The notes beneath the pieces were generated by a model that did no database searches, had not been told where the DNA came from, and was given only the letters and a program-made list of their open reading frames with translations. The position numbers were made by a program, and so were the translations under genes. DNA of 61,624 nt from Haloplanus sp. (GTDB lineage: Archaea; Halobacteriota; Halobacteria; Halobacteriales; Haloferacaceae): positions 1 to 61,624 of the forward strand of contig NZ_JAQCNJ010000026.1 of the NCBI RefSeq assembly GCF_028275055.1. Reading direction: 5' to 3'. Positions 1 to 7,060 of the stretch are shown piece by piece. Positions within the stretch are counted from its first letter, which is position 1. Each line of letters opens with the position of its first letter.

Positions 1-851
1 CCGGAAGCGGCGACGCCCGGCGGTACAGCGCCGTCGGCGAGGGCGAACAAGTCGACGTCGACGCGGCGCGGTTGACCGACGCGGAGTCGGCCGCCATCGA
101 TCGGTTCGTGACCGCGTTGGCGACGCTCCCGGGTCGGCGCCACCGGTCGTCGCCGGCGGGTGAACGGATCGACGCCAGGCGGGCGCTCCGGGCGAGTCTG
201 GAAACCGGGGGCGCGGCGGTCGACCTCCCACGGACCGAACCGACGGCGAGCGAACTCCGGTGTTGTCTGTTGATCGATGTCAGTGGCTCCGTTCTCGACA
301 CCGTCGACCGGAGTGTGCTGCTTGCGTTTGCCGAGCGCCTATCGGCAACCGCCCGCGACGCGCGGGTGTTTCTCTTCGATACCGACCTGATCGACGCGAC
401 GGAGGCGTTCGCTCGGGCGGACGGTGACCCGTCCGGTGCGCTCCGGGATGCGGCGGTCGAGTGGGGCGGCGGTACCAAGATCGGCAGGGCGTTCACCACG
501 TTGCGGCGCGAGCATCCCCACGCGGTCGACCGTCGGACGGTCGTCGTCGTCGTCAGCGACGGTCTCGACGTGGGCGAGCGCTCGGTGCTCGAAAACGGGA
601 TCACGTGGCTGTCCGGCCGGGCTGGGTCGCTGGTCTGGCTCAACCCACTCGCCGTGTCGCCGTCGTTCGAGCCCCGTTCCCGCGGGATGGCGACGAGCGC
701 GCCGTATCTGGACGCCCTGTTCGGCTTCGCCGAACCCGCCGACATCGACGAGGCGGCCAGACAGATCGAGCGGCGCGGACTCGATGGCCGCGTCGGCTAC
801 GAGTACGATCCACGACGGCACGGGTCGACGACCGGAGGGAGTGGGACGTGA
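1..851 (+). CDS. VWA-domain protein, CoxE-like (5' partial)
   Basis: The reading frame is open from base 3, so the true start lies before the window; 282 residues are visible. A von Willebrand A fold is shown by the MIDAS motif DVSGS, a conserved Thr in WGGGTKIG and an Asp in VVVSDG. The stretch IDARRALRASLETGG before the MIDAS resembles the basic linker of CoxE proteins. CoxE proteins work with a MoxR-type AAA ATPase in maturation of CO dehydrogenase and related molybdenum hydroxylases; the ATPase, if present, would be upstream of the window. The stop overlaps the next start as GTGA, so it is translationally coupled to the DUF364 gene. The XdhC gene two places on supports the maturation role. 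Family assignment is firm; the client enzyme is unknown. Confidence 0.8.
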   Translation, partial: GSGDARRYSAVGEGEQVDVDAARLTDAESAAIDRFVTALATLPGRRHRSSPAGERIDARRALRASLETGGAAVDLPRTEPTASELRCCLLIDVSGSVLDTVDRSVLLAFAERLSATARDARVFLFDTDLIDATEAFARADGDPSGALRDAAVEWGGGTKIGRAFTTLRREHPHAVDRRTVVVVVSDGLDVGERSVLENGITWLSGRAGSLVWLNPLAVSPSFEPRSRGMATSAPYLDALFGFAEPADIDEAARQIERRGLDGRVGYEYDPRRHGSTTGGSGT

Positions 852-1690
852 CACGCCCCGTTCCGGCCCGCGTCGTCGGCGGATTGCGGGACCGCGGACC
901 AATCGAGGCGACGGTCGACACGATCACCGTCGGCGACGCCGCCGTGCTCGTCGAACTGACCGGGCCGGAGGGTCGACTCGCAGGACTGGCACACCGGCCC
1001 GATGGGCCGGCCCCGGAGCGGTCCGACCCGGACGTGGAGACGTTGCTCTCGTGGGCCGCGGGGACCGAGAACGGGGGCGGAGGCGAGACCCCGGTTGCCA
1101 CGGCGCTCGGTCTCGCGGCAGCGAACGCGTTGTCGGCACCCCACGTGGTGTGGCGGACGGGGGACCCGATGGTACTGCTCGACGCCGAGGTCGACCGGAT
1201 CGCGACGGTCGGGCTGTTTCGCCCCGCCTTCCGGAAGTTCGACGACGTGGCGGTGTCGGTCATCGAGCGCGACCCGGTCGGTGAGGTGTCCGCGCCGGCC
1301 GGCGTTCGGGTCGAGACGGTCACGCCGGACGCGACGGCGACGGCGATGGCCGGGGCTGAGGTCGTCTTTATTACCGGATCGGCGTTCGTGTACGGCGGGG
1401 CGGAGCGGTATCTCGACGCGGTTCCGGAGGCGGCGACGGCCGTTGTCGTCGGGGCGACGGCCTCCTTTCTTCCGGAGCCACTGTTCGACGCGGGCGCAGA
1501 CGTTGTTGCCGGGGCGTCTGTCACCGAGCCCCGACAGGTACGGGCGGCGGTCGAGGCGGGGGCGTGTGGAACGACCCTCCACGACGCGGGCGTGCGGAAG
1601 GTGTACGTCGCGACCGACCGGGCACGTGGTGTGCGGGTCGGCGGAGCCGGCAGAAGCAAACGAGGTGGAGAAAACCATGACAGGGAGTAA
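848..1690 (+). CDS. DUF364-type putative metal-chelating Rossmann-like protein
   Basis: A 280-residue protein starting at a GTG that overlaps the preceding stop. The first half (to about residue 110) contains GDAAVLVELTG and an Ala-rich helix ending LAAANALSAPH, resembling the small domain that precedes DUF364. The second half is Rossmann-like, with VVFITGSAFVYGG, AVVVGATASFLPEPLF and a glycine-rich turn near the C-terminus. DUF364 proteins are described as putative heavy-metal chelators of unproven function. Placement between a CoxE-like and an XdhC-like gene, with 4- and 14-base overlaps, suggests a part in metal or cofactor handling for a molybdenum hydroxylase. That role is inference from context. 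Confidence 0.7.
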   Translation: MTRPVPARVVGGLRDRGPIEATVDTITVGDAAVLVELTGPEGRLAGLAHRPDGPAPERSDPDVETLLSWAAGTENGGGGETPVATALGLAAANALSAPHVVWRTGDPMVLLDAEVDRIATVGLFRPAFRKFDDVAVSVIERDPVGEVSAPAGVRVETVTPDATATAMAGAEVVFITGSAFVYGGAERYLDAVPEAATAVVVGATASFLPEPLFDAGADVVAGASVTEPRQVRAAVEAGACGTTLHDAGVRKVYVATDRARGVRVGGAGRSKRGGENHDRE

Positions 1691-2846
1691 CTGGAGTGTT
1701 CCGGAGACCGAGGTCGTACAGCGTATTGGAGACCGACTCGACGCCGACGGGACCGATGTCCTCGCGACGGTCGTGAACATCGAGGGCAACGCCTACCGGC
1801 GACCGGGAGCGAAGATGCTCCTCGACGCGGGTGGGTCGGGCGTCGGCAGCATCACCGCCGGCTGTCTCGAGGACGAACTCGTCCGTGTCGCCGACGAGGT
1901 CAGAAACGCCGGCGAGCCACGACTCGTCACGTACGACCTGATGGAGGGTGACGACGAGAGCGAGGGCGAGGTGTGGGGGCTCGGCGTCGGGTGTAACGGC
2001 GTCATCGAGGTGTTGCTCGAACCGTTGACCGAAACGTACCGCCCGGCGGTCGAGGCCTTCACCGCGGGGCGGGACGTGGCCGTCGTGACGGTGCTTGACG
2101 GCGGCGACGGGTCGTTATCCCGGGGTGATCGGGCCTACCACGACCCGGGGCGTGGATCGGTGTCCGTTCCGGAGGGCGACGCGTCGGAGTGGCCGGCGGA
2201 GCGCCTCGGCGAGCCGGCACGCGAACTCGCCGAGCGCGGGCGGGCGGATGTCGTCACGATAGCCGGAACAACGTTGTTCGTCGATGGGTTGGCGGCGCCA
2301 CCGGAACTCGTCGTTTTCGGAACCGGACACGATGTGGGACCGGTCACCGAACTCGCCGCGACGAACGATTTCCGGGTGACCGTCGTCGGGTTCCGCGGCG
2401 CGGTCGACCTCGCGGAGCGGTTCCCGGCCGCCGACCGGACACTCACCACGTCACCGGCGTCGGTGGCCGACGACCTCGATCTCGGCGGCGACACCCACGC
2501 GGTCGTGATGACACACAACTTTATCGACGACCGGCTGACGGTCGAGGCGTTGCTCGACGCGTCGGTGCCGTACGTCGGGTTGATGGGGCCGCGGGAGCGG
2601 TTCGAGGAGATGCAGGAGGCGTTCGCGGAGGAGGGGCGGACGTTTACCGACGCCGAGCTGTCGGCGCTGTACACGCCGGTCGGACTCGACCTCGGCGGCG
2701 GGTCGCCGTACCAGATCGCCCACAGCATCGTCGCGGAGGCACTCGCCGTCTCGAACGAGCGGACGCCACGCCACCTCAAGACACGGGAGGGGCCGATCCA
2801 CGACCGGATCGACGTGGACGCCGACGCGGAGCCGCCGACACAGTAG
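1677..2846 (+). CDS. XdhC/CoxI family maturation protein
   Basis: A 389-residue protein. The N-terminal XdhC/CoxI domain carries ATVVNIEGNAYRRPGAKM and GSITAGCLEDELV; WGLGVGCNGVIEVLLEPL follows near residue 110. The C-terminal Rossmann domain begins about residue 205 with PELVVFGTGHDVGPV and continues through VVMTHNFIDDRLTVEALL and YVGLMGPRERFE, ending in the family pattern PVGLDLGGGSPYQIAHSIVAEALA. XdhC binds molybdenum cofactor and hands it, after sulfuration, to xanthine dehydrogenase or CO dehydrogenase-type enzymes. The ATG lies 14 bases inside the previous gene with a purine-rich GGTGGAG ahead of it. The client hydroxylase is not in the window. Confidence 0.88.
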   Translation: MTGSNWSVPETEVVQRIGDRLDADGTDVLATVVNIEGNAYRRPGAKMLLDAGGSGVGSITAGCLEDELVRVADEVRNAGEPRLVTYDLMEGDDESEGEVWGLGVGCNGVIEVLLEPLTETYRPAVEAFTAGRDVAVVTVLDGGDGSLSRGDRAYHDPGRGSVSVPEGDASEWPAERLGEPARELAERGRADVVTIAGTTLFVDGLAAPPELVVFGTGHDVGPVTELAATNDFRVTVVGFRGAVDLAERFPAADRTLTTSPASVADDLDLGGDTHAVVMTHNFIDDRLTVEALLDASVPYVGLMGPRERFEEMQEAFAEEGRTFTDAELSALYTPVGLDLGGGSPYQIAHSIVAEALAVSNERTPRHLKTREGPIHDRIDVDADAEPPTQ

Positions 2847-2894
2847 CCGCCTCGGAACGACCGCCTTTTGAGCCGGTCCCGTCAAATGCCGTTG

Positions 2895-3488
2895 ATGCCG
2901 ACTATCGATTGCGATCCCGAAGCGGCGAGACACCGGCTGGAGGAGGCCGGCGTCACCGTCGAGCCGGGACACACGGACCACGAGCGCTGGCGTGCGGAGC
3001 GTGGCGACGCGGTCGCGGTCGCCTACGACGACACCGTCGTCGTACAGGGAGCCAGACCGGCCGATCTGACCGCGCCGCTGGCCGATTCGAGCGGTCGCGC
3101 ACACGTCTACTTCGACGGGGCGAGCCGTGGCAACCCCGGACCCGCCGCCGTTGGCTGGGTGATCGTCTCCGGGGACGGCATCGTCGACGAGGGGAGCGGC
3201 ACCATCGGCGAGACGACGAACAACCGCGCGGAGTACGAGGCGCTGGTGCGTGCACTGGAGGTCGCACGGGACCACGGTTTCGAGATGGTCGACGTGCGCG
3301 GTGACTCGGAACTGATCGTCAAGCAGGTCCGCGGCGAGTGGAACACGAACGATCCGGAACTCCGCGAGCGGCGGGTTCGCGCCCGGGAACTGCTCGACAC
3401 GTTCGACCGCTGGTCGTTGGAACACGTCCCGCGGGAGATAAACGACCGCGCCGACGGACTGGCCAACGAGGCACTCGACGATGGCTGA
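2895..3488 (+). CDS. rnhA: Ribonuclease HI
   Basis: Degrades the RNA strand of RNA-DNA hybrids. The type 1 RNase H fold runs from about residue 70, with YFDGASRGNPGPAAVGWV (first catalytic Asp), TNNRAEYEAL (Glu), GDSELIVKQV (Asp) and NDRADGLANEAL (last Asp). The N-terminal 65 residues form the extra small domain seen in haloarchaeal members. Two Met codons compete, at 2886 and 2895; the second was chosen because the resulting N-terminus MPTIDCDPE fits the usual start of haloarchaeal relatives as I recall them. The gene overlaps the next by 8 bases, so the two are co-transcribed. Confidence 0.9.
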   Translation: MPTIDCDPEAARHRLEEAGVTVEPGHTDHERWRAERGDAVAVAYDDTVVVQGARPADLTAPLADSSGRAHVYFDGASRGNPGPAAVGWVIVSGDGIVDEGSGTIGETTNNRAEYEALVRALEVARDHGFEMVDVRGDSELIVKQVRGEWNTNDPELRERRVRARELLDTFDRWSLEHVPREINDRADGLANEALDDG

Positions 3489-4029
3489 ACTGCCACGTGA
3501 GGTTCGGGAGGAAGTTGAACGGCTCACCCGTCTGGCCCGGCGGGCGGCCGACGACGCCGAAGCGGCCGCGTACGAACGCGACCGGGACCGGCGGTTGGCC
3601 GACCACGGGTTCACCGCCCGGGTCCGCACGGACGACGACACGCTCGTACTCCACCCTTCGGAGTGGCTCGACGGCGACACGGCGCGGGTGGACAACATCG
3701 AGGACACCGGCCGCGCGGTCGAAATATCCTTGTCGGGGAGCGGTGATCCGGAGGAGTGGGCGGCGGTCGAGGCACACAACGCGGCCATCGTCGACGAGGT
3801 TCGCGACCGGGTCGGCGAGGTCCACGCGGCGAACGCCCGGGCGTTCGCCGACTTTATGGGGAATCACTACGCCCGACGGGTCGAAACGGCGACGGCGGCG
3901 GAGCTACGCGAGTTCCTGACCGAGTACTATCCGCGGAACGCGTGGCCCAGCGACGACCAGCGTGCGGTCGTGGAGCGGTCGCTGGAGTACGTCTTCGAAG
4001 CGACGGAAACGGAACTGCCGGAGCGTTAG
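3481..4029 (+). CDS. Conserved haloarchaeal protein of the rnhA operon
   Basis: A 182-residue, highly charged soluble protein with no signal peptide or membrane segment. The N-terminal third is a likely coiled helix (EVREEVERLTRLARRAADD); a central part contains VLHPSEWLDGD; the C-terminal half is helical and ends ESTE-like acidic (FEATETELPER). Homologues are usually annotated only as the rnhA operon protein. It starts inside rnhA with an 8-base overlap, so translation is probably coupled. No catalytic motif is visible. The conserved link with RNase HI suggests a role in hybrid or replication metabolism, which is inference. Its stop overlaps the convergent PadR gene's stop in the tetranucleotide TTAG. 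Confidence 0.75.
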   Translation: MAELPREVREEVERLTRLARRAADDAEAAAYERDRDRRLADHGFTARVRTDDDTLVLHPSEWLDGDTARVDNIEDTGRAVEISLSGSGDPEEWAAVEAHNAAIVDEVRDRVGEVHAANARAFADFMGNHYARRVETATAAELREFLTEYYPRNAWPSDDQRAVVERSLEYVFEATETELPER

Positions 4030-4385
4030 TGCTGTGCGTCGACGAGGTCGCGAACCGAGTCGGCCCGGCCGTCGTCGGTGACGAACTTCGAGAGAACCCA
4101 CTCGAGGCGGCCGAGCACCGCGTTGTCGCCCGCCTCGGTTAGTTCGTACTGGTTCGTTCGCTTGTCGAGTTCACTCTTCTCAACCAGACCCATCTCGACG
4201 AGGTTATCCAGATTGGGGTAGAGACGGCCGTGATTCACCTCTGTGCCGTAGTACTCCTCGAGTTGGCGTTTGATCGCCAACCCATACATCGGTTCCTCAG
4301 AAAGGATGACGAGGATGTTGTGCTGAAACGCGGTGAGGTCGCGGACGACACCGGTACCGCTGTCCACTGCTTGTGTCTCTGACAT
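4026..4385 (-). CDS. PadR-family transcriptional regulator
   Basis: A 119-residue winged-helix protein. The PadR signature is clear: FQHNILVILSEEPMYGLAIK, then LEEYYGTEVNHGRLYPNLDNL (recognition helix and wing) and GLVEKSELDKRTNQYELTEAG. Only a short C-terminal helix follows. The start at 4385 was chosen because a TATA-like TTAAATATC lies about 27 bases upstream, giving a leaderless transcript; a longer reading to 4424 would run through that box. The effector and target are unknown. A short inverted repeat just upstream of the TATA element may be its own operator. Confidence 0.88.
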   Translation of the reverse strand: MSETQAVDSGTGVVRDLTAFQHNILVILSEEPMYGLAIKRQLEEYYGTEVNHGRLYPNLDNLVEMGLVEKSELDKRTNQYELTEAGDNAVLGRLEWVLSKFVTDDGRADSVRDLVDAQH

Positions 4386-4692
4386 ACATATTGAAATGTC
4401 ACGGAGATATTTAACACCTCTCAATTATTCTTGATTGTGAGAATTGGGGCTTGTAGCGCCAGAATCCGGCGTTACCAATACAAGACAAGTCAGTGGTCAA
4501 ACACGTTTCTGTCCGTCCCTCCGTGACGGCGACCGCCCGTCGGTGGCCGGAGGAATACGAACTGAGTAGGCTCCGTCTTGACCGCCGTCGTCAATCACGT
4601 GAATTTAGTGACGGTAGTTCATGTACCTTTTCATTCGTGTTGGTGTGGTCCGTCCCGAAAGGACTATTTGGCGGTTCTGCCGACATATCGGC
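4386..4692. promoter_or_regulatory. Divergent control region between padR and ppa
   Basis: This 307-base gap holds no credible gene. On the minus strand, TTAAATATC at 4405-4413 fits the TATA box of the PadR gene. An inverted repeat ATTCT-8 bases-AGAAT at 4427-4444 lies just upstream of it. On the plus strand, CTATTTGG near 4660-4667 is about 28 bases before the pyrophosphatase ATG, consistent with a leaderless start. An interrupted palindrome GCCGA-CATA-TCGGC at 4679-4692 abuts that ATG and could be a hairpin or protein site. Assignments rest on spacing alone. Confidence 0.45.
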
Positions 4693-5226
4693 ATGGTTGA
4701 TCTGTGGGAAGACCTTGACCCCGGTCCGAATCCGCCGGAGACGATCACCGCCGTCGTCGAGTGTCTCAAAGGCGAGCGCAACAAGTACGAGTACGATAAA
4801 GACGTTCCCGGCGTCGTCCTCGACCGTGTTCTGCACAGCAACGTCCACTATCCGAGCGACTACGGCTTTATTCCGCAGACGTACTACGACGACGAGGACC
4901 CCTTTGACGTTCTCGTTCTCGTCGAGGACGCGACGTTCCCCGGTTGTATCGTCGAGGCACGACCCATCGCGATGATGAGGATGGACGACGACGGCGAACA
5001 GGACGACAAGGTCATTGCCGTCCCGACCGAAGATCCGCGGTTCGACCATCTCGACGACCTCGACGACATTCCCCAACAGACCCTCGACGAGATCGACGAG
5101 TTCTTCTCGACGTACAAGAACCTAGAGGAAGGCAAGGAGGTCGAGACGCTGGGCTGGGAGAACAAGGCGGCCGCCAAAGACGCCATCGAACACGCCATCG
5201 ACCTCTACGACGAGACGTTCGCCTGA
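4693..5226 (+). CDS. ppa: Inorganic pyrophosphatase, family I
   Basis: Hydrolyses pyrophosphate, pulling biosynthetic reactions forward. The protein has 177 residues, typical of archaeal soluble hexameric enzymes. Signature residues are visible: ERNKYEYDKD near residue 30, SDYGFIPQTYYDDEDPFDVLVL (the D-rich metal site) and DDKVIAVPTEDPRF. The ATG at 4693 gives the expected N-terminus MVDLWEDLDPGP and a leaderless spacing from the TATA-like box. A T-run at 5250-5256 downstream may end transcription. Confidence 0.95.
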   Translation: MVDLWEDLDPGPNPPETITAVVECLKGERNKYEYDKDVPGVVLDRVLHSNVHYPSDYGFIPQTYYDDEDPFDVLVLVEDATFPGCIVEARPIAMMRMDDDGEQDDKVIAVPTEDPRFDHLDDLDDIPQQTLDEIDEFFSTYKNLEEGKEVETLGWENKAAAKDAIEHAIDLYDETFA

Positions 5227-5288
5227 TCGGCGTCGAGTTCGCGGGGCGAACGACCCCTTTTTACTCGGGCCGCCATTAACAGTCACCA

Positions 5289-6251
5289 ATGGCTCGGTGC
5301 GATGAGTGCGGCAGTCACGAGGACCTGCCGTACCAGTGTCGACGTTGTGGCGAGACGTTCTGTCCCGAACACCGCCTCCCGGAGAAGCACGACTGTCCCG
5401 GGCTGAACGAGTGGAACGATCCCGATGGGGTGTTCGACAGCGGCTTCGACGACAGTGTCCGCAACGAGGGCGGAAGCGACGGCCTGCGCTCGTCGGTGCC
5501 GGGTCTCGACCGGGTGACCGGCACGGGTGGCCTTCTCGCCTACGTCCGTGGCAACGTGGCGTACCTGTTTCTGGGACTCATGTGGATCACGTTCGCGTTG
5601 CAGTTGCTGGTCGGCCCCGTTTTTGGCCGGGAGGTCATGGCGTCGTTGTTCGTTCTCCGGTCGGATCGCCTGTTCTTTGTTTGGACGTGGGTCACCTCGG
5701 TGTTCGCACACGGCGGTCTCTACCACATCGCCGGCAACAGCATCGTGCTGTACTTTTTCGGCCCGCTGGTCGAACGCCACGTCGGGTCCAGACGCTTTGC
5801 CGCCCTCTTCGTGGCGACCGGCGCACTGGCCGGATTGGGGTTTGTCGGGGCCAGTATCGCCGTCGGGAGCCTCGGCCCCTCGGGTGTCGTGAGCGTCGTC
5901 GGTGCCAGCGGTGCCATCTTTGCCGTTCTGGGCGTTCTGACGGTGCTCAACCCCAGCCTGCGGATCTACCTCTACTTCATCATTCCGGTGCCGTTGTGGC
6001 TGTTCACGGCCGGGTTCTCGCTCATCTCGGTGTTGTTTTTCCTCTCGCCGCAGTCGGCGGCGTCGGTGGGACAAGGTAACGTCGCCCACCTCGCACACCT
6101 GATCGGTCTCGTGATCGGCCTCGCCTACGGCAGGCGGGTCGAGGGCAAGCGGCAGGTGCCCGACCGACTCTCCGTCGGGGGCGGCCGCGGACCGGGTGGG
6201 CCCGGTGGACCGGGTGGCCCCGGCGGTCCCGGCGGTCCCGGGCGACGGTGA
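5289..6251 (+). CDS. Rhomboid intramembrane serine protease with N-terminal AN1-type zinc finger
   Basis: A 320-residue membrane protease. Residues 1-37 hold an AN1-like zinc finger with spaced Cys and His (CDECG, CRRCGETFCPEH, KHDC). After a linker come about six membrane helices. Catalytic elements are present: HGGLYHIAGNS in the second helix pair, the serine in VVGASGAIFAVLG near residue 208, and the histidine in NVAHLAHLIG near residue 267. The C-terminus is a low-complexity tail of Gly-Gly-Pro units encoded by 9-bp repeats (about 6180-6248). The zinc finger probably lies in the cytoplasm and may recruit partners. EndoV follows after 4 bases, suggesting co-transcription. Confidence 0.9.
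   Translation: MARCDECGSHEDLPYQCRRCGETFCPEHRLPEKHDCPGLNEWNDPDGVFDSGFDDSVRNEGGSDGLRSSVPGLDRVTGTGGLLAYVRGNVAYLFLGLMWITFALQLLVGPVFGREVMASLFVLRSDRLFFVWTWVTSVFAHGGLYHIAGNSIVLYFFGPLVERHVGSRRFAALFVATGALAGLGFVGASIAVGSLGPSGVVSVVGASGAIFAVLGVLTVLNPSLRIYLYFIIPVPLWLFTAGFSLISVLFFLSPQSAASVGQGNVAHLAHLIGLVIGLAYGRRVEGKRQVPDRLSVGGGRGPGGPGGPGGPGGPGGPGRR
6180..6248 (+). repeat. 9-bp tandem repeats coding a Gly-Gly-Pro tail
   Basis: Near-identical units of the form GGTGGACCG / GGCGGTCCC repeat at the 3' end of the rhomboid gene and encode repeated GPGGPGG residues. Such a run is prone to length change by slippage. It lies after the last membrane helix and is not needed for the catalytic core. Confidence 0.8.
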
Positions 6252-6255
6252 TTCT

Positions 6256-7017
6256 ATGCGGCCCGCCCGCCCCGATTTCGTCCCCGATCCATCGGACTCG
6301 AAGGCCGAGATGATGACACTCCAAGGGGAGGTGGCGGAGACGGCTCGTTTCGACGACGACATCGGTGTCGACCCTGCGACAGTCTCGGTCTCCGCCGAGG
6401 CGGCGTGCGACGACGACCGCCCTCTCGTCGCCGGCGTGGATCAGGCCGTTCTCGACGACCGGGCGGTCAGCGCGGTCGTCTGCCTGCGTGGGGGCACAGT
6501 GGTCGAACGTGCACACGCCGTGACCGACCTGTCGGTCCCGTACATCCCCGGATTCCTTTCTTTCCGGGAGGGCGGACCGATTCTCGCGGCGGTTGCACAA
6601 CTGGAGTCGACGCCCGACATCGTTGTCTTCGACGGGAGCGGCCGGATCCACTACCGACAGGCCGGCCTCGCGACCCATCTCGGCGTCGTCCTCGACGTGC
6701 CGAGCGTCGGGGTCGCCAAGCGCCTCCTGTGTGGCCGGGTCGACGGCGAAACCGACGGAAACCCCGAAGGGTGGCGCGCGCCGGTTCGCGCCGACGAGGC
6801 CGTTGACGCCCCGGCGGGGACCGTTCTCGGCTACGCCTACCAGTCCCGGCAGTACGACTCGACCCCGATTATCAACCCACTGTACGTGAGTCCGGGCCAC
6901 CGGGTCGGCGCGGAGACGGCGGTCGACCTGATCGAACGCCTGTGTGACGGCTACAAACTCCCGGAGCCGACACGGTTGGCCGACGGACACGCGGAGGTGT
7001 GTAAAAACGAGGCGTAG
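6256..7017 (+). CDS. nfi: Endonuclease V (deoxyinosine repair)
   Basis: Nicks DNA near deoxyinosine produced by adenine deamination. The 253-residue protein shows the family pattern: VAGVDQAVLDD (first catalytic Asp), VPYIPGFLSFREGG, DIVVFDGSGRIHYRQAGLA (second Asp and His) and PSVGVAKRLL, with a late Lys/Arg-rich tail. YIPGFLSFRE is the conserved substrate wedge region. It starts 4 bases after the rhomboid stop. The usual haloarchaeal length is similar. The canonical DGHG is DGSG here, a mild variant. Confidence 0.92.
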   Translation: MRPARPDFVPDPSDSKAEMMTLQGEVAETARFDDDIGVDPATVSVSAEAACDDDRPLVAGVDQAVLDDRAVSAVVCLRGGTVVERAHAVTDLSVPYIPGFLSFREGGPILAAVAQLESTPDIVVFDGSGRIHYRQAGLATHLGVVLDVPSVGVAKRLLCGRVDGETDGNPEGWRAPVRADEAVDAPAGTVLGYAYQSRQYDSTPIINPLYVSPGHRVGAETAVDLIERLCDGYKLPEPTRLADGHAEVCKNEA

Positions 7018-7060
7018 GCGCTTCGCACGTTTTAAGCCGTGTCTCGCGTACCTTCGGGTA

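Noticed and set aside
6180-6248. 9-bp repeats as possible integration or origin iterons
   Set aside because: They encode a Gly-Gly-Pro protein tail in frame and are not flanked by replication genes.
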